The notes under the pieces: model-generated
Databases searched by the model: none
What the model was told of the DNA's origin: nothing
What the model saw: the letters and a program-made list of their open reading frames with translations, nothing else
DNA from: an uncultured Clostridia bacterium
GTDB taxonomy: Bacteria > Bacillota > Clostridia > Christensenellales > UBA1242
Length of the DNA stretch: 64,000 nt
Assembly: GCA_934746715.1 (NCBI GenBank)
Contig: CAKVFI010000003.1
Coordinates: 62,001 to 126,000 of the forward strand
Reading direction: 5' to 3'
Translations under genes and position numbers: made by a program
Part shown: in pieces, positions 33,599 to 41,083 of the stretch
Numbering within the stretch: the stretch's first letter is position 1
How the letters are laid out: every line of letters begins with the position of its first letter

Positions 33599-33630
33599 CA
33601 TTTCCTTTTGGCAAACAACAAACAAAATTA

Positions 33631-33690
33631 TTTTAAAATTTTGGTTTGCAATCAAATTTAATTTAAAATTTTGGTTTGCAATCAAATTTA
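33631..33690. repeat. Two tandem 30-bp repeats before plsY
   Basis: 33631-33660 and 33661-33690 are the same 30 bases with one or two differences, centred on TTTTGGTTTGCAATCAAATT. Confidence 0.9.
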
Positions 33691-33726
33691 TTTGCCAAAA
33701 ATTATAATAGGTGTTAATATAACAAT

Positions 33727-34449
33727 ATGAAATATTTGTATTATATTATTTTGGCTGTTGTGTGTTATTTTATTGGCAACATCACTTGGGCAAGAGTGGT
33801 TGCAAAAACAAAGCATGACGACATCACAAAACATGGCAGTGGCAATCCTGGCACTTTAAACAGTTGGCGTTTTTATGGCTTTTGGCCAGGCGTTATAACT
33901 TTTGTGTTGGATATGCTTAAAGGCTTGGTTAGCGCACTTGCTGGTTATTTAATCTTTAAATATTGTGGTCTTAATGGTGAAATCGCACTATATGTGGGCG
34001 GTTTTGCTTGTGTGCTGGGGCATATTTTCCCAGTTGTGTTCAAATTTAAAGGGGGCAAAGGCATTGCAACAAGCATTGGCGTTTTCTTTGTGGCAAACTG
34101 GTGGGTTACTCTCATTTGTTTTGTTGCAATGATTGTCAGCATGTTGTTCATCAAATATGCGTCAATTTGCACATTGCTGGAAATTATTGTTTTGTCTGTT
34201 GTGGAAATTTGTTTGGTTAATCCAGCAAATTGGGTCAATTACATTTTGATTTGTGGCATTTTGTTCCTTGTTTTGTTTGCTCATCGCGCAAACATCAAAC
34301 GCTTGTTCACAGGCAAGGAAAACAAAACGGAGTTGCTTGCAATGCTCAAAAAGATGAGCAACAAAAAGCAAACTCAAACCACCACTCCAAATGAAAGCAA
34401 TCAACAACAATCACAACAAATAAATGAAAATCAAAAAACTCAAAATTAA
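33727..34449 (+). CDS. plsY: Acyl-phosphate:glycerol-3-phosphate acyltransferase PlsY
   Basis: A 240-residue multi-span membrane enzyme that transfers an acyl group from acyl phosphate to glycerol 3-phosphate, the first step of phospholipid synthesis. All three family motifs are present: HGSGNPGTLN (GSGNxGxTN equivalent), LDMLKG, and GHIFPVVFKFKGGKGIAT. The normal protein is about 200 residues; this one carries a roughly 40-residue C-terminal tail rich in Gln, Asn and Thr, probably cytoplasmic and disordered. It pairs functionally with FakA and the DegV/FakB protein elsewhere in the window. Confidence 0.95.
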   Translation: MKYLYYIILAVVCYFIGNITWARVVAKTKHDDITKHGSGNPGTLNSWRFYGFWPGVITFVLDMLKGLVSALAGYLIFKYCGLNGEIALYVGGFACVLGHIFPVVFKFKGGKGIATSIGVFFVANWWVTLICFVAMIVSMLFIKYASICTLLEIIVLSVVEICLVNPANWVNYILICGILFLVLFAHRANIKRLFTGKENKTELLAMLKKMSNKKQTQTTTPNESNQQQSQQINENQKTQN

Positions 34450-34452
34450 TTT

Positions 34453-34479
34453 AAAATCCGCAATTTATGCGGATTTTTT
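34453..34479 (+). terminator. Terminator of plsY
   Basis: AATCCGCA/TGCGGATT stem followed by TTTTG. Confidence 0.85.
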
Positions 34480-34604
34480 GTTGCAGTTTAATAGCAAATA
34501 AATTTAATCAAAATTTATTGCCGGCAACAATTAAACCATACTAACAACAAAATGCTTGAAAAATTTCGTTTTGGTCATTAATATAAAACATATAAGGAGC
34601 AATT

Positions 34605-35390
34605 ATGATTGATGTACATTGCCATCTTAATGATGAACAATATATTGGGGAAGTGGGGCAAATTATTCAAAACTACTTAAATGCGGGAGTTGCAAAAGTT
34701 GTGTGCGCCAGCAGCGATTTAAATTCAAGCAAATTGGCTGCCAAAATTGCCGCTGAAAACAATAGTGTGTTTTACACTGTTGGTGTCCATCCAGATGAAT
34801 GTGAAAAATATAACGCCGCTGAACTGGAAAAATTGTTAAATTGCAACAACAAAAAATTGGTTGCAGTGGGCGAAATTGGTTTGGATTACTTTGAGCGAGA
34901 TTTGGTTGACGAAAATGGCAACCCAATCCATAAAAACAGGGAAAAGCAAAAACAAGTTTTTTCTGCTCAAATTGATTTGGCAAACAAATATCATTTGCCA
35001 GTTGTCATTCATTGTAGAGATGCTTATGGCGACACTTTGCAAATCTTAAAGCAAAATCCACCAAAATATGGTTTTGATTTTCATTGTTATAGTGGCAGTT
35101 TGGAATATGCTCGTGAACTTATCAAACTTGGCGGCAAAATGTCGTTTACTGGCAATGTAACTTTTAAAAATGCAAAAAACATTCAAAATGTGGCACAAAA
35201 TTTGCCATTGGGCAGTTTTATGTTTGAAACAGACAGCCCATATTTAACCCCAGTGCCAAATCGTGGCAAACGAAACGAACCCGCACATTTGATTGATGTG
35301 CTTAATTTTGTGGCAACTTTGCGTGGCATTTCTGCCATAGAACTTGAAAAAATTACCGACGACACCGCTCAAAATTTCTTCCATCTTTAA
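34605..35390 (+). CDS. tatD: TatD family metal-dependent DNase
   Basis: A 261-residue amidohydrolase-fold nuclease. The metal ligands are visible: DVHCH at residues 3-7, GEIGLDY (Glu), VVIHCRDA, FHCYSG and the late ETDSPYLTP (Asp). TatD enzymes act as 3'-5' exonucleases or AP endonucleases in DNA repair and quality control. AAGGAG precedes the ATG at the usual spacing. The gene is not near metG or rsmA as it often is in Bacillus. A long hairpin-rich intergenic region and rnpB follow. Confidence 0.93.
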   Translation: MIDVHCHLNDEQYIGEVGQIIQNYLNAGVAKVVCASSDLNSSKLAAKIAAENNSVFYTVGVHPDECEKYNAAELEKLLNCNNKKLVAVGEIGLDYFERDLVDENGNPIHKNREKQKQVFSAQIDLANKYHLPVVIHCRDAYGDTLQILKQNPPKYGFDFHCYSGSLEYARELIKLGGKMSFTGNVTFKNAKNIQNVAQNLPLGSFMFETDSPYLTPVPNRGKRNEPAHLIDVLNFVATLRGISAIELEKITDDTAQNFFHL

Positions 35391-35634
35391 TTGTTTAAAT
35401 GGTGGAGTGTTAACCAAATCTGGTAAAATCTTACAAGAAAATAACAAAAATTTCAAAATTAGGGGTTGACAGCGTCAAACACTCACTTTTGCGAGTTTGC
35501 TTGTCGCAAATGCTCGCTTATTGTTCGGTTTTTCCTTTACACAAGGAACTCTTTTCATTAGGCTTCCTTGTGTTTTTTGTTTGGCAAAACCAAAAAAATT
35601 TACATAAAAAGGTAAAGTTTTTCAGTTTTTTGTA
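35391..35634. other. Hairpin-rich intergenic region before rnpB
   Basis: No gene is seen. It contains several small inverted repeats (TTGAC-AGC-GTCAA near 35465; a TTTGCGAG-type hairpin with GCTCGC near 35495-35515) and ends in a strong terminator, so a small RNA of about 100 bases could be encoded here. Confidence 0.4.
35539..35579 (+). terminator. Strong terminator upstream of rnpB
   Basis: ACACAAGGAA/TTCCTTGTGT ten-pair stem followed by TTTTTTG. It lies about 150 bases after tatD. Confidence 0.8.
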
Positions 35635-35662
35635 TTGACAAATTGTATTTATGCGGTATAAT
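35635..35662 (+). promoter_or_regulatory. Promoter of rnpB
   Basis: TTGACA (35635-35640), 16-base spacer, TATAAT (35657-35662). Confidence 0.85.
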
Positions 35663-35670
35663 GTTGTTGT

Positions 35671-36010
35671 CAGCTTGGTCAGATGGTCGCAAGTTGGGTA
35701 TCCAATTTGAGGAAAGTCCGAGCTTCATAGAGCAGGGTGCTTGCTAACGGCAAGTCAAGGCAACTTGAAGGAAAGTGCAACAGAAAATTACCGCTGTACC
35801 CCTAAACGGTAAAGTAAGGATGAAAAGGCGAGGCAAGAGCTCACCGCAGGTTTGGCGACAAACTTGGTCCATGCAAACCCCACCCGAAGCAAGGTATATT
35901 ATCCGTTACGGTTGCTCGCCAGGATAGATACACCGCTTGATGCAATAAGCAATTATTGTACTAGATAGATGACCGTCTAACACAGAACTCGGCTTATAGA
36001 CCAAACTGCC
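35671..36010 (+). ncRNA. rnpB: RNase P RNA (class A)
   Basis: The catalytic RNA of RNase P, which trims tRNA 5' ends. Hallmarks in order: GAGGAAAGTCCGAGCTTC (P4 5' side), ACAGAAAATTACCGC, GTAAGGATGAAAAGGCG, and the 3' block ACAGAACTCGGCTTATAG (P4 3' side). The ends pair as helix P1 (CAGCTTGGTC with GACCAAACTG), which fixes both boundaries to within a few bases. A strong promoter starts 36 bases before and a terminator follows 30 bases after. Length, about 340 bases, is at the short end of the normal range. It is probably class A; loop details were not modelled. Confidence 0.95.
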
Positions 36011-36039
36011 ACCTAAATGCTTTCATCCTTTTGGATGGT

Positions 36040-36066
36040 GGAGAGTGAACAAAACTCTCCATTTTT
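36040..36066 (+). terminator. Terminator of rnpB
   Basis: GGAGAGT/ACTCTCC stem followed by ATTTTTT. Confidence 0.85.
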
Positions 36067-36126
36067 TATGCTTTCAATGCCAATTTTTTGTTTGTTAACC
36101 AATAAAGGCATAATATGCACACAAAA

Positions 36127-36155
36127 AACCACCAATTTTTATGGTGGCTTTTTTT
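36127..36155. terminator. Terminator of the minus-strand sigma factor gene
   Basis: CCACCA/TGGTGG stem with A and T flanks on both sides. Confidence 0.8.
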
Positions 36156-36166
36156 AAATCAAATTT

Positions 36167-36868
36167 TTAAATATTGGCATATATAATGCGCTCTTTTTTT
36201 GCAATTTCACAAAGTTTTAACATCGCTTTTGAGTGAATTTTGCTAACATTTGGCAATTTTCTATTCAAAATCTGCGCAACTTCTGCCAAACTATGGCTGT
36301 TTCCGTCTGTCAAACCATATTTTAAATCCAAAATTTGAAGTTCAACTTCATTTAGTGCACCACGCTTTTTTGCAAACCCAAGCAATTGCTCAACCAAAAT
36401 TTTATTTTCGGCGTCAACCAAATTTTTTGCTTGTTTTGGGTCAACCAAAGTTTGTTCCAAATTGATTTTGTTTTGTGATTTTTCATTGTCCACAACATAT
36501 TCTTCCAAAGAAATTGCGTTGTTGTAATCTTTGTTTTTTCTAAACGACATCAAAATTTCGTTTTCAATGCAACGATAGGCAAAAGTGCTAAATTCAACTG
36601 ATTTTTCGCAATTAAACCTATCAACTGCTTTAACAAGACCAACCAAACCGATAGAGAACAAATCGTCATAATTGTAAGTTTTGTTTGATGTGTACTTATA
36701 TGCTATTTTATAAACCAATTTTAAGTTGTTGCAAATAACCAATTCTTTGGCTTTTTCGTCGCCAGATTGAGCCTTTTTTAAGCACTCTATAGTGTTTAAT
36801 TTGCCTTGCAAAGCAAGTTTTTGTTGCACTTTTGCAATCAAGTTTAGTGAATTTGTTCCATCTTTCAT
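36167..36868 (-). CDS. Sigma-70 family factor, SigE/SigK-like
   Basis: A 233-residue alternative sigma factor. Region 2 is clear (NLKLVYKIAYKY, LFSIGLVGLVKAVDRF, FSTFAYRCIENEILMSFRK), the last block being typical of the sporulation factors SigE and SigK. Region 4 is present but less typical: LKYGLTDGNSHSLAEVAQIL, then NVSKIHSKAMLKL in place of the usual SYVSRIE helix. The start at 36868 is chosen because AAAGGAAAT lies eight bases upstream and a strong promoter sits inside the longer frame. It follows another SigK-like gene on the same strand. Confidence 0.85.
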   Translation of the reverse strand: MKDGTNSLNLIAKVQQKLALQGKLNTIECLKKAQSGDEKAKELVICNNLKLVYKIAYKYTSNKTYNYDDLFSIGLVGLVKAVDRFNCEKSVEFSTFAYRCIENEILMSFRKNKDYNNAISLEEYVVDNEKSQNKINLEQTLVDPKQAKNLVDAENKILVEQLLGFAKKRGALNEVELQILDLKYGLTDGNSHSLAEVAQILNRKLPNVSKIHSKAMLKLCEIAKKERIIYANI

Positions 36869-36938
36869 AATAATTTCCTTTTGGCTAAACAAGTTTTGGA
36901 TAATGTTTGATATTTTAAAATTTAACCTATTTGTTTGA

Positions 36939-36966
36939 ATTATAACACACAAATTTCAATTGTCAA
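36939..36966 (-). promoter_or_regulatory. Promoter of the sigma factor gene at 36167
   Basis: Minus strand TTGACA (36966-36961), 16-base spacer, TATAAT (36944-36939): a vegetative, sigma-A-type promoter. Confidence 0.8.
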
Positions 36967-36984
36967 GGATTAACAAAACGCAAA

Positions 36985-37686
36985 TCAAACGTCAATAGGC
37001 AAATTTTTTTTAATCAAATCCAATGCTTTTGTTTCGATGCGTGAAATGTAACTACGGCTTATGCCCATAATATCTGCCACTTCTTGTTGGCTGCGTTCAA
37101 CACCATCAATCAAACCATACCGCAACATAAAAATTCTAAAATCTCGTTTGCTTAAATTGTTTTTCAAAAAGGTTATCACTTCTTGCACAAACACTCGTTT
37201 TTCAACAACTTTGTCTGTGTCTTGCTCTTCGCTTTGGGGGATAATGTCGCGCAGGGTTAGGCTGCTGCCGTCTTTACCTTCTGCAATAATTTCGTCAACA
37301 CTAACACAAACTTTGTGTTTTTTGTTTGCGCGCAAAAGCATTAAAATCTCGTTTTCAATGCACCTGCTGGCATATGTTGAAATTGTTGACCCTTTGTTTG
37401 GTTTGTAGCTGTCAATTGCTTTTATCAATCCAATTGAACCAACCGACAACAATTCTTCGCTTTCCGCCGATTGCATATATTTTTTTGCAATATGCACAAT
37501 AAGGCGCAAGTTGTGTTTTATCAGCAACTCTCGCGCTTTTTTGTCCCCTTGGTGCATCAGCTCAACGTATTTTTCTTCATCTTCTCGTGAAAGTGGGTGC
37601 GGAAAATTTTTTTCATCTTCACCATTAACAAAGCCGTGGAAAAACATTAGTTTTGACAAAAATTGACCAATTGTTTCAAAAACCAT
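36985..37686 (-). CDS. RNA polymerase sigma factor, SigK/SigE type
   Basis: A 233-residue sigma factor close in pattern to SigK: HNLRLIVHIAKKY, LSVGSIGLIKAIDSYKP, STYASRCIENEILMLLRANKK, and region 4 LRYGLIDGVERSQQEVADIMGISRSYISRIETKAL. In endospore formers SigK drives late mother-cell genes; no other sporulation gene lies in this window. There is a hydrophobic-acidic N-terminal segment (about residues 1-25) before the core, as in pro-SigK/SigE. AGAGG precedes the ATG. SigE is an equally possible assignment, so no symbol is given. Confidence 0.88.
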   Translation of the reverse strand: MVFETIGQFLSKLMFFHGFVNGEDEKNFPHPLSREDEEKYVELMHQGDKKARELLIKHNLRLIVHIAKKYMQSAESEELLSVGSIGLIKAIDSYKPNKGSTISTYASRCIENEILMLLRANKKHKVCVSVDEIIAEGKDGSSLTLRDIIPQSEEQDTDKVVEKRVFVQEVITFLKNNLSKRDFRIFMLRYGLIDGVERSQQEVADIMGISRSYISRIETKALDLIKKNLPIDV

Positions 37687-37804
37687 ATAAACCTCTATGG
37701 GAATATATGTCGAAAATTATCAAAATTTGACTAAACAAACCATTAAAAACTCAAATTTTAAGCCGGACAAAACCTAATAAAAGCACAAACAAAGGCATAG
37801 TTGT

Positions 37805-37833
37805 TTGACAAAGTTAACATAGTTTGATACCAT
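37805..37833 (+). promoter_or_regulatory. Promoter giving a leaderless lepA mRNA
   Basis: TTGACA (37805-37810), 17-base spacer, TACCAT (37828-37833); the lepA ATG lies seven bases further and there is no Shine-Dalgarno. Confidence 0.65.
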
Positions 37834-37840
37834 AAACATT

Positions 37841-39640
37841 ATGGAAAGATTAAGCAAAATACGCAATTTTTGCATTGTGGCGCACATAGACCATGGCAAA
37901 AGCACATTGGCAGATAGATTGATGGAAAAAACTGGCACGGTTGCCAAGCGTGATATGGAAGACCAACTTTTGGATAGTATGGACATTGAACGCGAACGCG
38001 GCATTACAATCAAACTTACGCCAGCAACAATGAAATACACCCACAATGGGGAAGAATATACATTAAATTTGATTGACACTCCCGGTCATGTGGATTTTTC
38101 CTACGAAGTTAGCCGTTCATTGGCAGCGTGCGAAGGTGCTTTGCTTGTTGTTGACGCCAGCCAAGGCGTGCAAGCACAAACTTTGGCAAATGTTTACCTT
38201 GCATTGGATGCAAATTTGGAAATAATACCTGTTATCAACAAAGTTGACTTGCCAAGTGCAGATGTTGCTGGCACAAAAAAGGAAATTGAAGATATAATTG
38301 GCATACCATGTGATGAAGCATGTGAAATAAGTGCAAAAACTGGATTAAATATTGATAGCGTGCTTGAGGCAATCGTTAAAAACATTCCTGCGCCAAAAGG
38401 CAACGCCAACGCAAAACTTAAAGCACTTGTTTTTGATAGTTACTATGATAGTTACAAAGGTGCGGTTAGTATGGTGCGCATTTTTGATGGCAGCGTTAAA
38501 ATTGGCGATGAAATTTTGTTTATGCAAACTGGCAAATCGTTTGTTGTAACTGAAGTTGGCGTGTTTAAGCCTCAACCAGTTGCGTGTGACATTCTTCAAG
38601 CGGGTGATGTGGGCTACATTGCAGCCAGCATAAAAAATGTGTGCGACACAAAAGTGGGCGACACAATCACACTAAAAAACAACCCACTTGAAAAACCTTT
38701 GGACGGCTACAAACAAGCAACAAGTGTTGTTTTTTGTGGCATTTTCCCACTTGATGGCGACAAATATCAAGAACTTACTGATGCACTTGAAAAATTGCAA
38801 CTTAACGATGCCAGCCTGCATTTTTCAAAGGAAACTTCTTTGGCACTCGGGCATGGCTATCGTTGTGGTTTTTTGGGTTTGCTTCATATGGAAATCATCA
38901 CAGAGCGTTTGGAGCGTGAATTTGGGCTGGACATCATCACAACCGCACCAAGTGTGGAGTACAAGGTTTACGACAACAAGGGCAAAGAGTATGATGTAAC
39001 AAATCCAAGCGAAATGCCGCCAATGCAAACCATCACAAAAATGGAAGAACCAATTGTTAAAATGGAAATCATCACTCCAAAGGATTATTTGGGCGGAATT
39101 ATGGATTTGTGCTCGGATAGGCGTGGCATTTTCCACGATATGCAATATATTGATGCCAACCGCACAAAACTTATTTACACTATGCCACTTAACGAAATTG
39201 TTTACGACTTTTTTGACAAAATCAAATCAATCAGCAAAGGCTATGCAAGCATGGATTACGAACTTGCTGGCTATCAACCGGGCGAACTTGTTAAACTTGA
39301 TGTTTTGCTTAATGGAGATGTGTGCGACGCACTTTCACTCATTGTTCACAAAGACAAAGCTTATGCTCGTGGTAGAGCGTTGTGTGAAAGGCTTAAAACA
39401 GTTATTCCACGCCATTTGTTTGAAATTCCAATTCAGGCAGTTATTGGTGGCAAAGTTATTGCAAGGGAAACAATCTCTGCAATGCGCAAAGATGTGCTTG
39501 CAAAATGCTATGGTGGCGATGTAACCCGCAAACGCAAATTGCTTGAAAAACAAAAGGAAGGCAAAAAGCGTATGCGCCGTTTGGGTAGCGTTGAATTGCC
39601 AAGCGAAGCCTTTGTTACAATCTTAAAATTAGACGATTAA
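37841..39640 (+). CDS. lepA: Elongation factor 4 (LepA)
   Basis: A 599-residue translational GTPase, the family's normal length. G1 is AHIDHGKST, G2 includes RERGITIK, G3 is DTPGHVDF and G4 is NKVDLPSAD; the C-terminal domain with RRGIFHDMQYI and KRKLLEKQKEGKKRM is characteristic of LepA. It acts on stalled or assembling ribosomes and can back-translocate them. Its promoter suggests transcription begins at the ATG. lepA, hemW, hrcA, grpE, dnaK and dnaJ are neighbours in Bacillus; here the first two are separated from the rest by about 5 kb of surface genes. Confidence 0.97.
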   Translation: MERLSKIRNFCIVAHIDHGKSTLADRLMEKTGTVAKRDMEDQLLDSMDIERERGITIKLTPATMKYTHNGEEYTLNLIDTPGHVDFSYEVSRSLAACEGALLVVDASQGVQAQTLANVYLALDANLEIIPVINKVDLPSADVAGTKKEIEDIIGIPCDEACEISAKTGLNIDSVLEAIVKNIPAPKGNANAKLKALVFDSYYDSYKGAVSMVRIFDGSVKIGDEILFMQTGKSFVVTEVGVFKPQPVACDILQAGDVGYIAASIKNVCDTKVGDTITLKNNPLEKPLDGYKQATSVVFCGIFPLDGDKYQELTDALEKLQLNDASLHFSKETSLALGHGYRCGFLGLLHMEIITERLEREFGLDIITTAPSVEYKVYDNKGKEYDVTNPSEMPPMQTITKMEEPIVKMEIITPKDYLGGIMDLCSDRRGIFHDMQYIDANRTKLIYTMPLNEIVYDFFDKIKSISKGYASMDYELAGYQPGELVKLDVLLNGDVCDALSLIVHKDKAYARGRALCERLKTVIPRHLFEIPIQAVIGGKVIARETISAMRKDVLAKCYGGDVTRKRKLLEKQKEGKKRMRRLGSVELPSEAFVTILKLDD

Positions 39641-39676
39641 ATTTGTTGCAATAGTGGGGCAAAATGAAAAAATTAA

Positions 39677-39838
39677 ACAAAACAACCTACACACAAAAAC
39701 ATTGTTTTGCCTTATACCATTGGCAGCAATTCCACTTTTGTTCCGTATTTTAGAGATTTGAATTTTGGCGGCAAAACAACAATTGAAGATTGGAACAAAA
39801 AAATGGACAATACATTGAAAATCAACAATATAAACTAA
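39677..39838 (+). pseudogene. Possible coding remnant between lepA and hemW
   Basis: An open frame of about 53 codons ends at TAA 39836-39838 without a start codon. It reads like the C-terminus of a globular protein (PYTIGSNSTFVPYFRDLNFG, then KTTIEDWNKKM). It could be the tail of a decayed gene; chance is possible. The family is not recognised. Confidence 0.3.
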
Positions 39839-39922
39839 TTAAAAAAAACTATAAAAAATATTATGAAAATTTAAACAAATAGGTTATAATATTTTAAATA
39901 TATCATAAATTTAGGGGAGTTT

Positions 39923-41062
39923 ATGGCAGAAGAAAATTTGGGATTGTATATCCACATTCCATTTTGCTCAAAAAAATGCGATTATTGCGATTTTGTTTCT
40001 TATTCTATGGACAAAAAGGCGCAACAAATGTATTTGGAAGGTCTTTTTGTGGAAATTGACCAATTAAAAAGCAACTTTTTTGGCAAAACATTTGACACAA
40101 TTTACATAGGTGGCGGCACGCCAAGCATTATGTACGAAGGCTTTTTTGCAGCATTGAGCCGCAAACTTTTTTCTAGTTTCCATTTTGCAGATAAAATTGA
40201 ATTTACAATTGAAGTTAACCCAGCAAGTTTCACCAAGGAAAAGTTTATGGAATATGTTCAAGCAGGGGTTAATCGCATAAGTGTTGGCGTTCAGTGTATA
40301 GACAGTCATGTGCTTGCAAACCACGGCAGGGCACAAAAACTTGAAGATGTTAAAGCAACATTCAAATTGCTTAAGGATTCAGAATTTCCAAATATCAGCG
40401 GCGATGTTATGTTGGGGCTTCCTGGTCAAACAACAAATATGGTGCTAAAAACCGTAAAGTTTTTAATCAAAAACCGATGCAAACACATTTCAACTTACGC
40501 TTTGCAAATTGAAAAACACACTTTGCTTTACGACAAAATGCAACGTGGCAAACTCCGCCCAGTTAATGATGAAAAACAAGTTGCAGTTTACAACAAAGTT
40601 GTTGACTTGTTGCAAAAAAATGGGTTTAAGCGTTATGAAGTTAGCAACTTTGCTCGCCCGGGGTTTGAATCTCACCACAATCAAAAGTATTGGAACGAAA
40701 CCAATTATCTTGGCCTTGGTGTTTCTGCTCACAGTTTTATTGATGGCTATCGCTATTACAACACAAAAAGGCTGGACACATATCTTGATGCAATGCAAGA
40801 TGGTAGGTCAGCAGTTTACAAACGCGAATATATTGGGCAAACCGAGCGTAGGGAAGAGCGCATTATGTTATCTCTTCGCACTGCACAAGGTTTGGATTTA
40901 AATCAATTTAACCAAGATTTTAATGAAGATTTGCTTCATTCTCGTGGCGCTCAAATCAAACAAATGGTTGACGCTGGCATGCTGGAAATTGACAATGGCT
41001 TCCTTAAAGTTACTGACCCATTCTTTTATCTATCAAACTCAATCATTTTGCAATTAGTGTAA
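39923..41062 (+). CDS. hemW: HemW, radical SAM heme chaperone-like protein
   Basis: A 379-residue radical SAM protein. The iron-sulfur motif CSKKCDYC (CxxxCxxC) near residue 14 follows YIHIPF, and the GGGTPS motif (about 59-64), VNRISVGVQ and MLGLPGQT are conserved. HemW was long annotated as oxygen-independent coproporphyrinogen oxidase (HemN) but is now seen as a heme-binding chaperone; the short N-terminus and CxxxCxxC without the extra cysteine of HemN favour HemW. AGGGGAG precedes the ATG. It is immediately followed, at 21 bases, by a surface-protein gene with its own AAGGAG. Confidence 0.93.
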   Translation: MAEENLGLYIHIPFCSKKCDYCDFVSYSMDKKAQQMYLEGLFVEIDQLKSNFFGKTFDTIYIGGGTPSIMYEGFFAALSRKLFSSFHFADKIEFTIEVNPASFTKEKFMEYVQAGVNRISVGVQCIDSHVLANHGRAQKLEDVKATFKLLKDSEFPNISGDVMLGLPGQTTNMVLKTVKFLIKNRCKHISTYALQIEKHTLLYDKMQRGKLRPVNDEKQVAVYNKVVDLLQKNGFKRYEVSNFARPGFESHHNQKYWNETNYLGLGVSAHSFIDGYRYYNTKRLDTYLDAMQDGRSAVYKREYIGQTERREERIMLSLRTAQGLDLNQFNQDFNEDLLHSRGAQIKQMVDAGMLEIDNGFLKVTDPFFYLSNSIILQLV

Positions 41063-41083
41063 AATTTATAATCAAGGAGAAAA

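Noticed and set aside
33631..33690. CRISPR-like repeat
   Set aside because: Only two directly abutting 30-bp copies, with no spacer and no cas genes.
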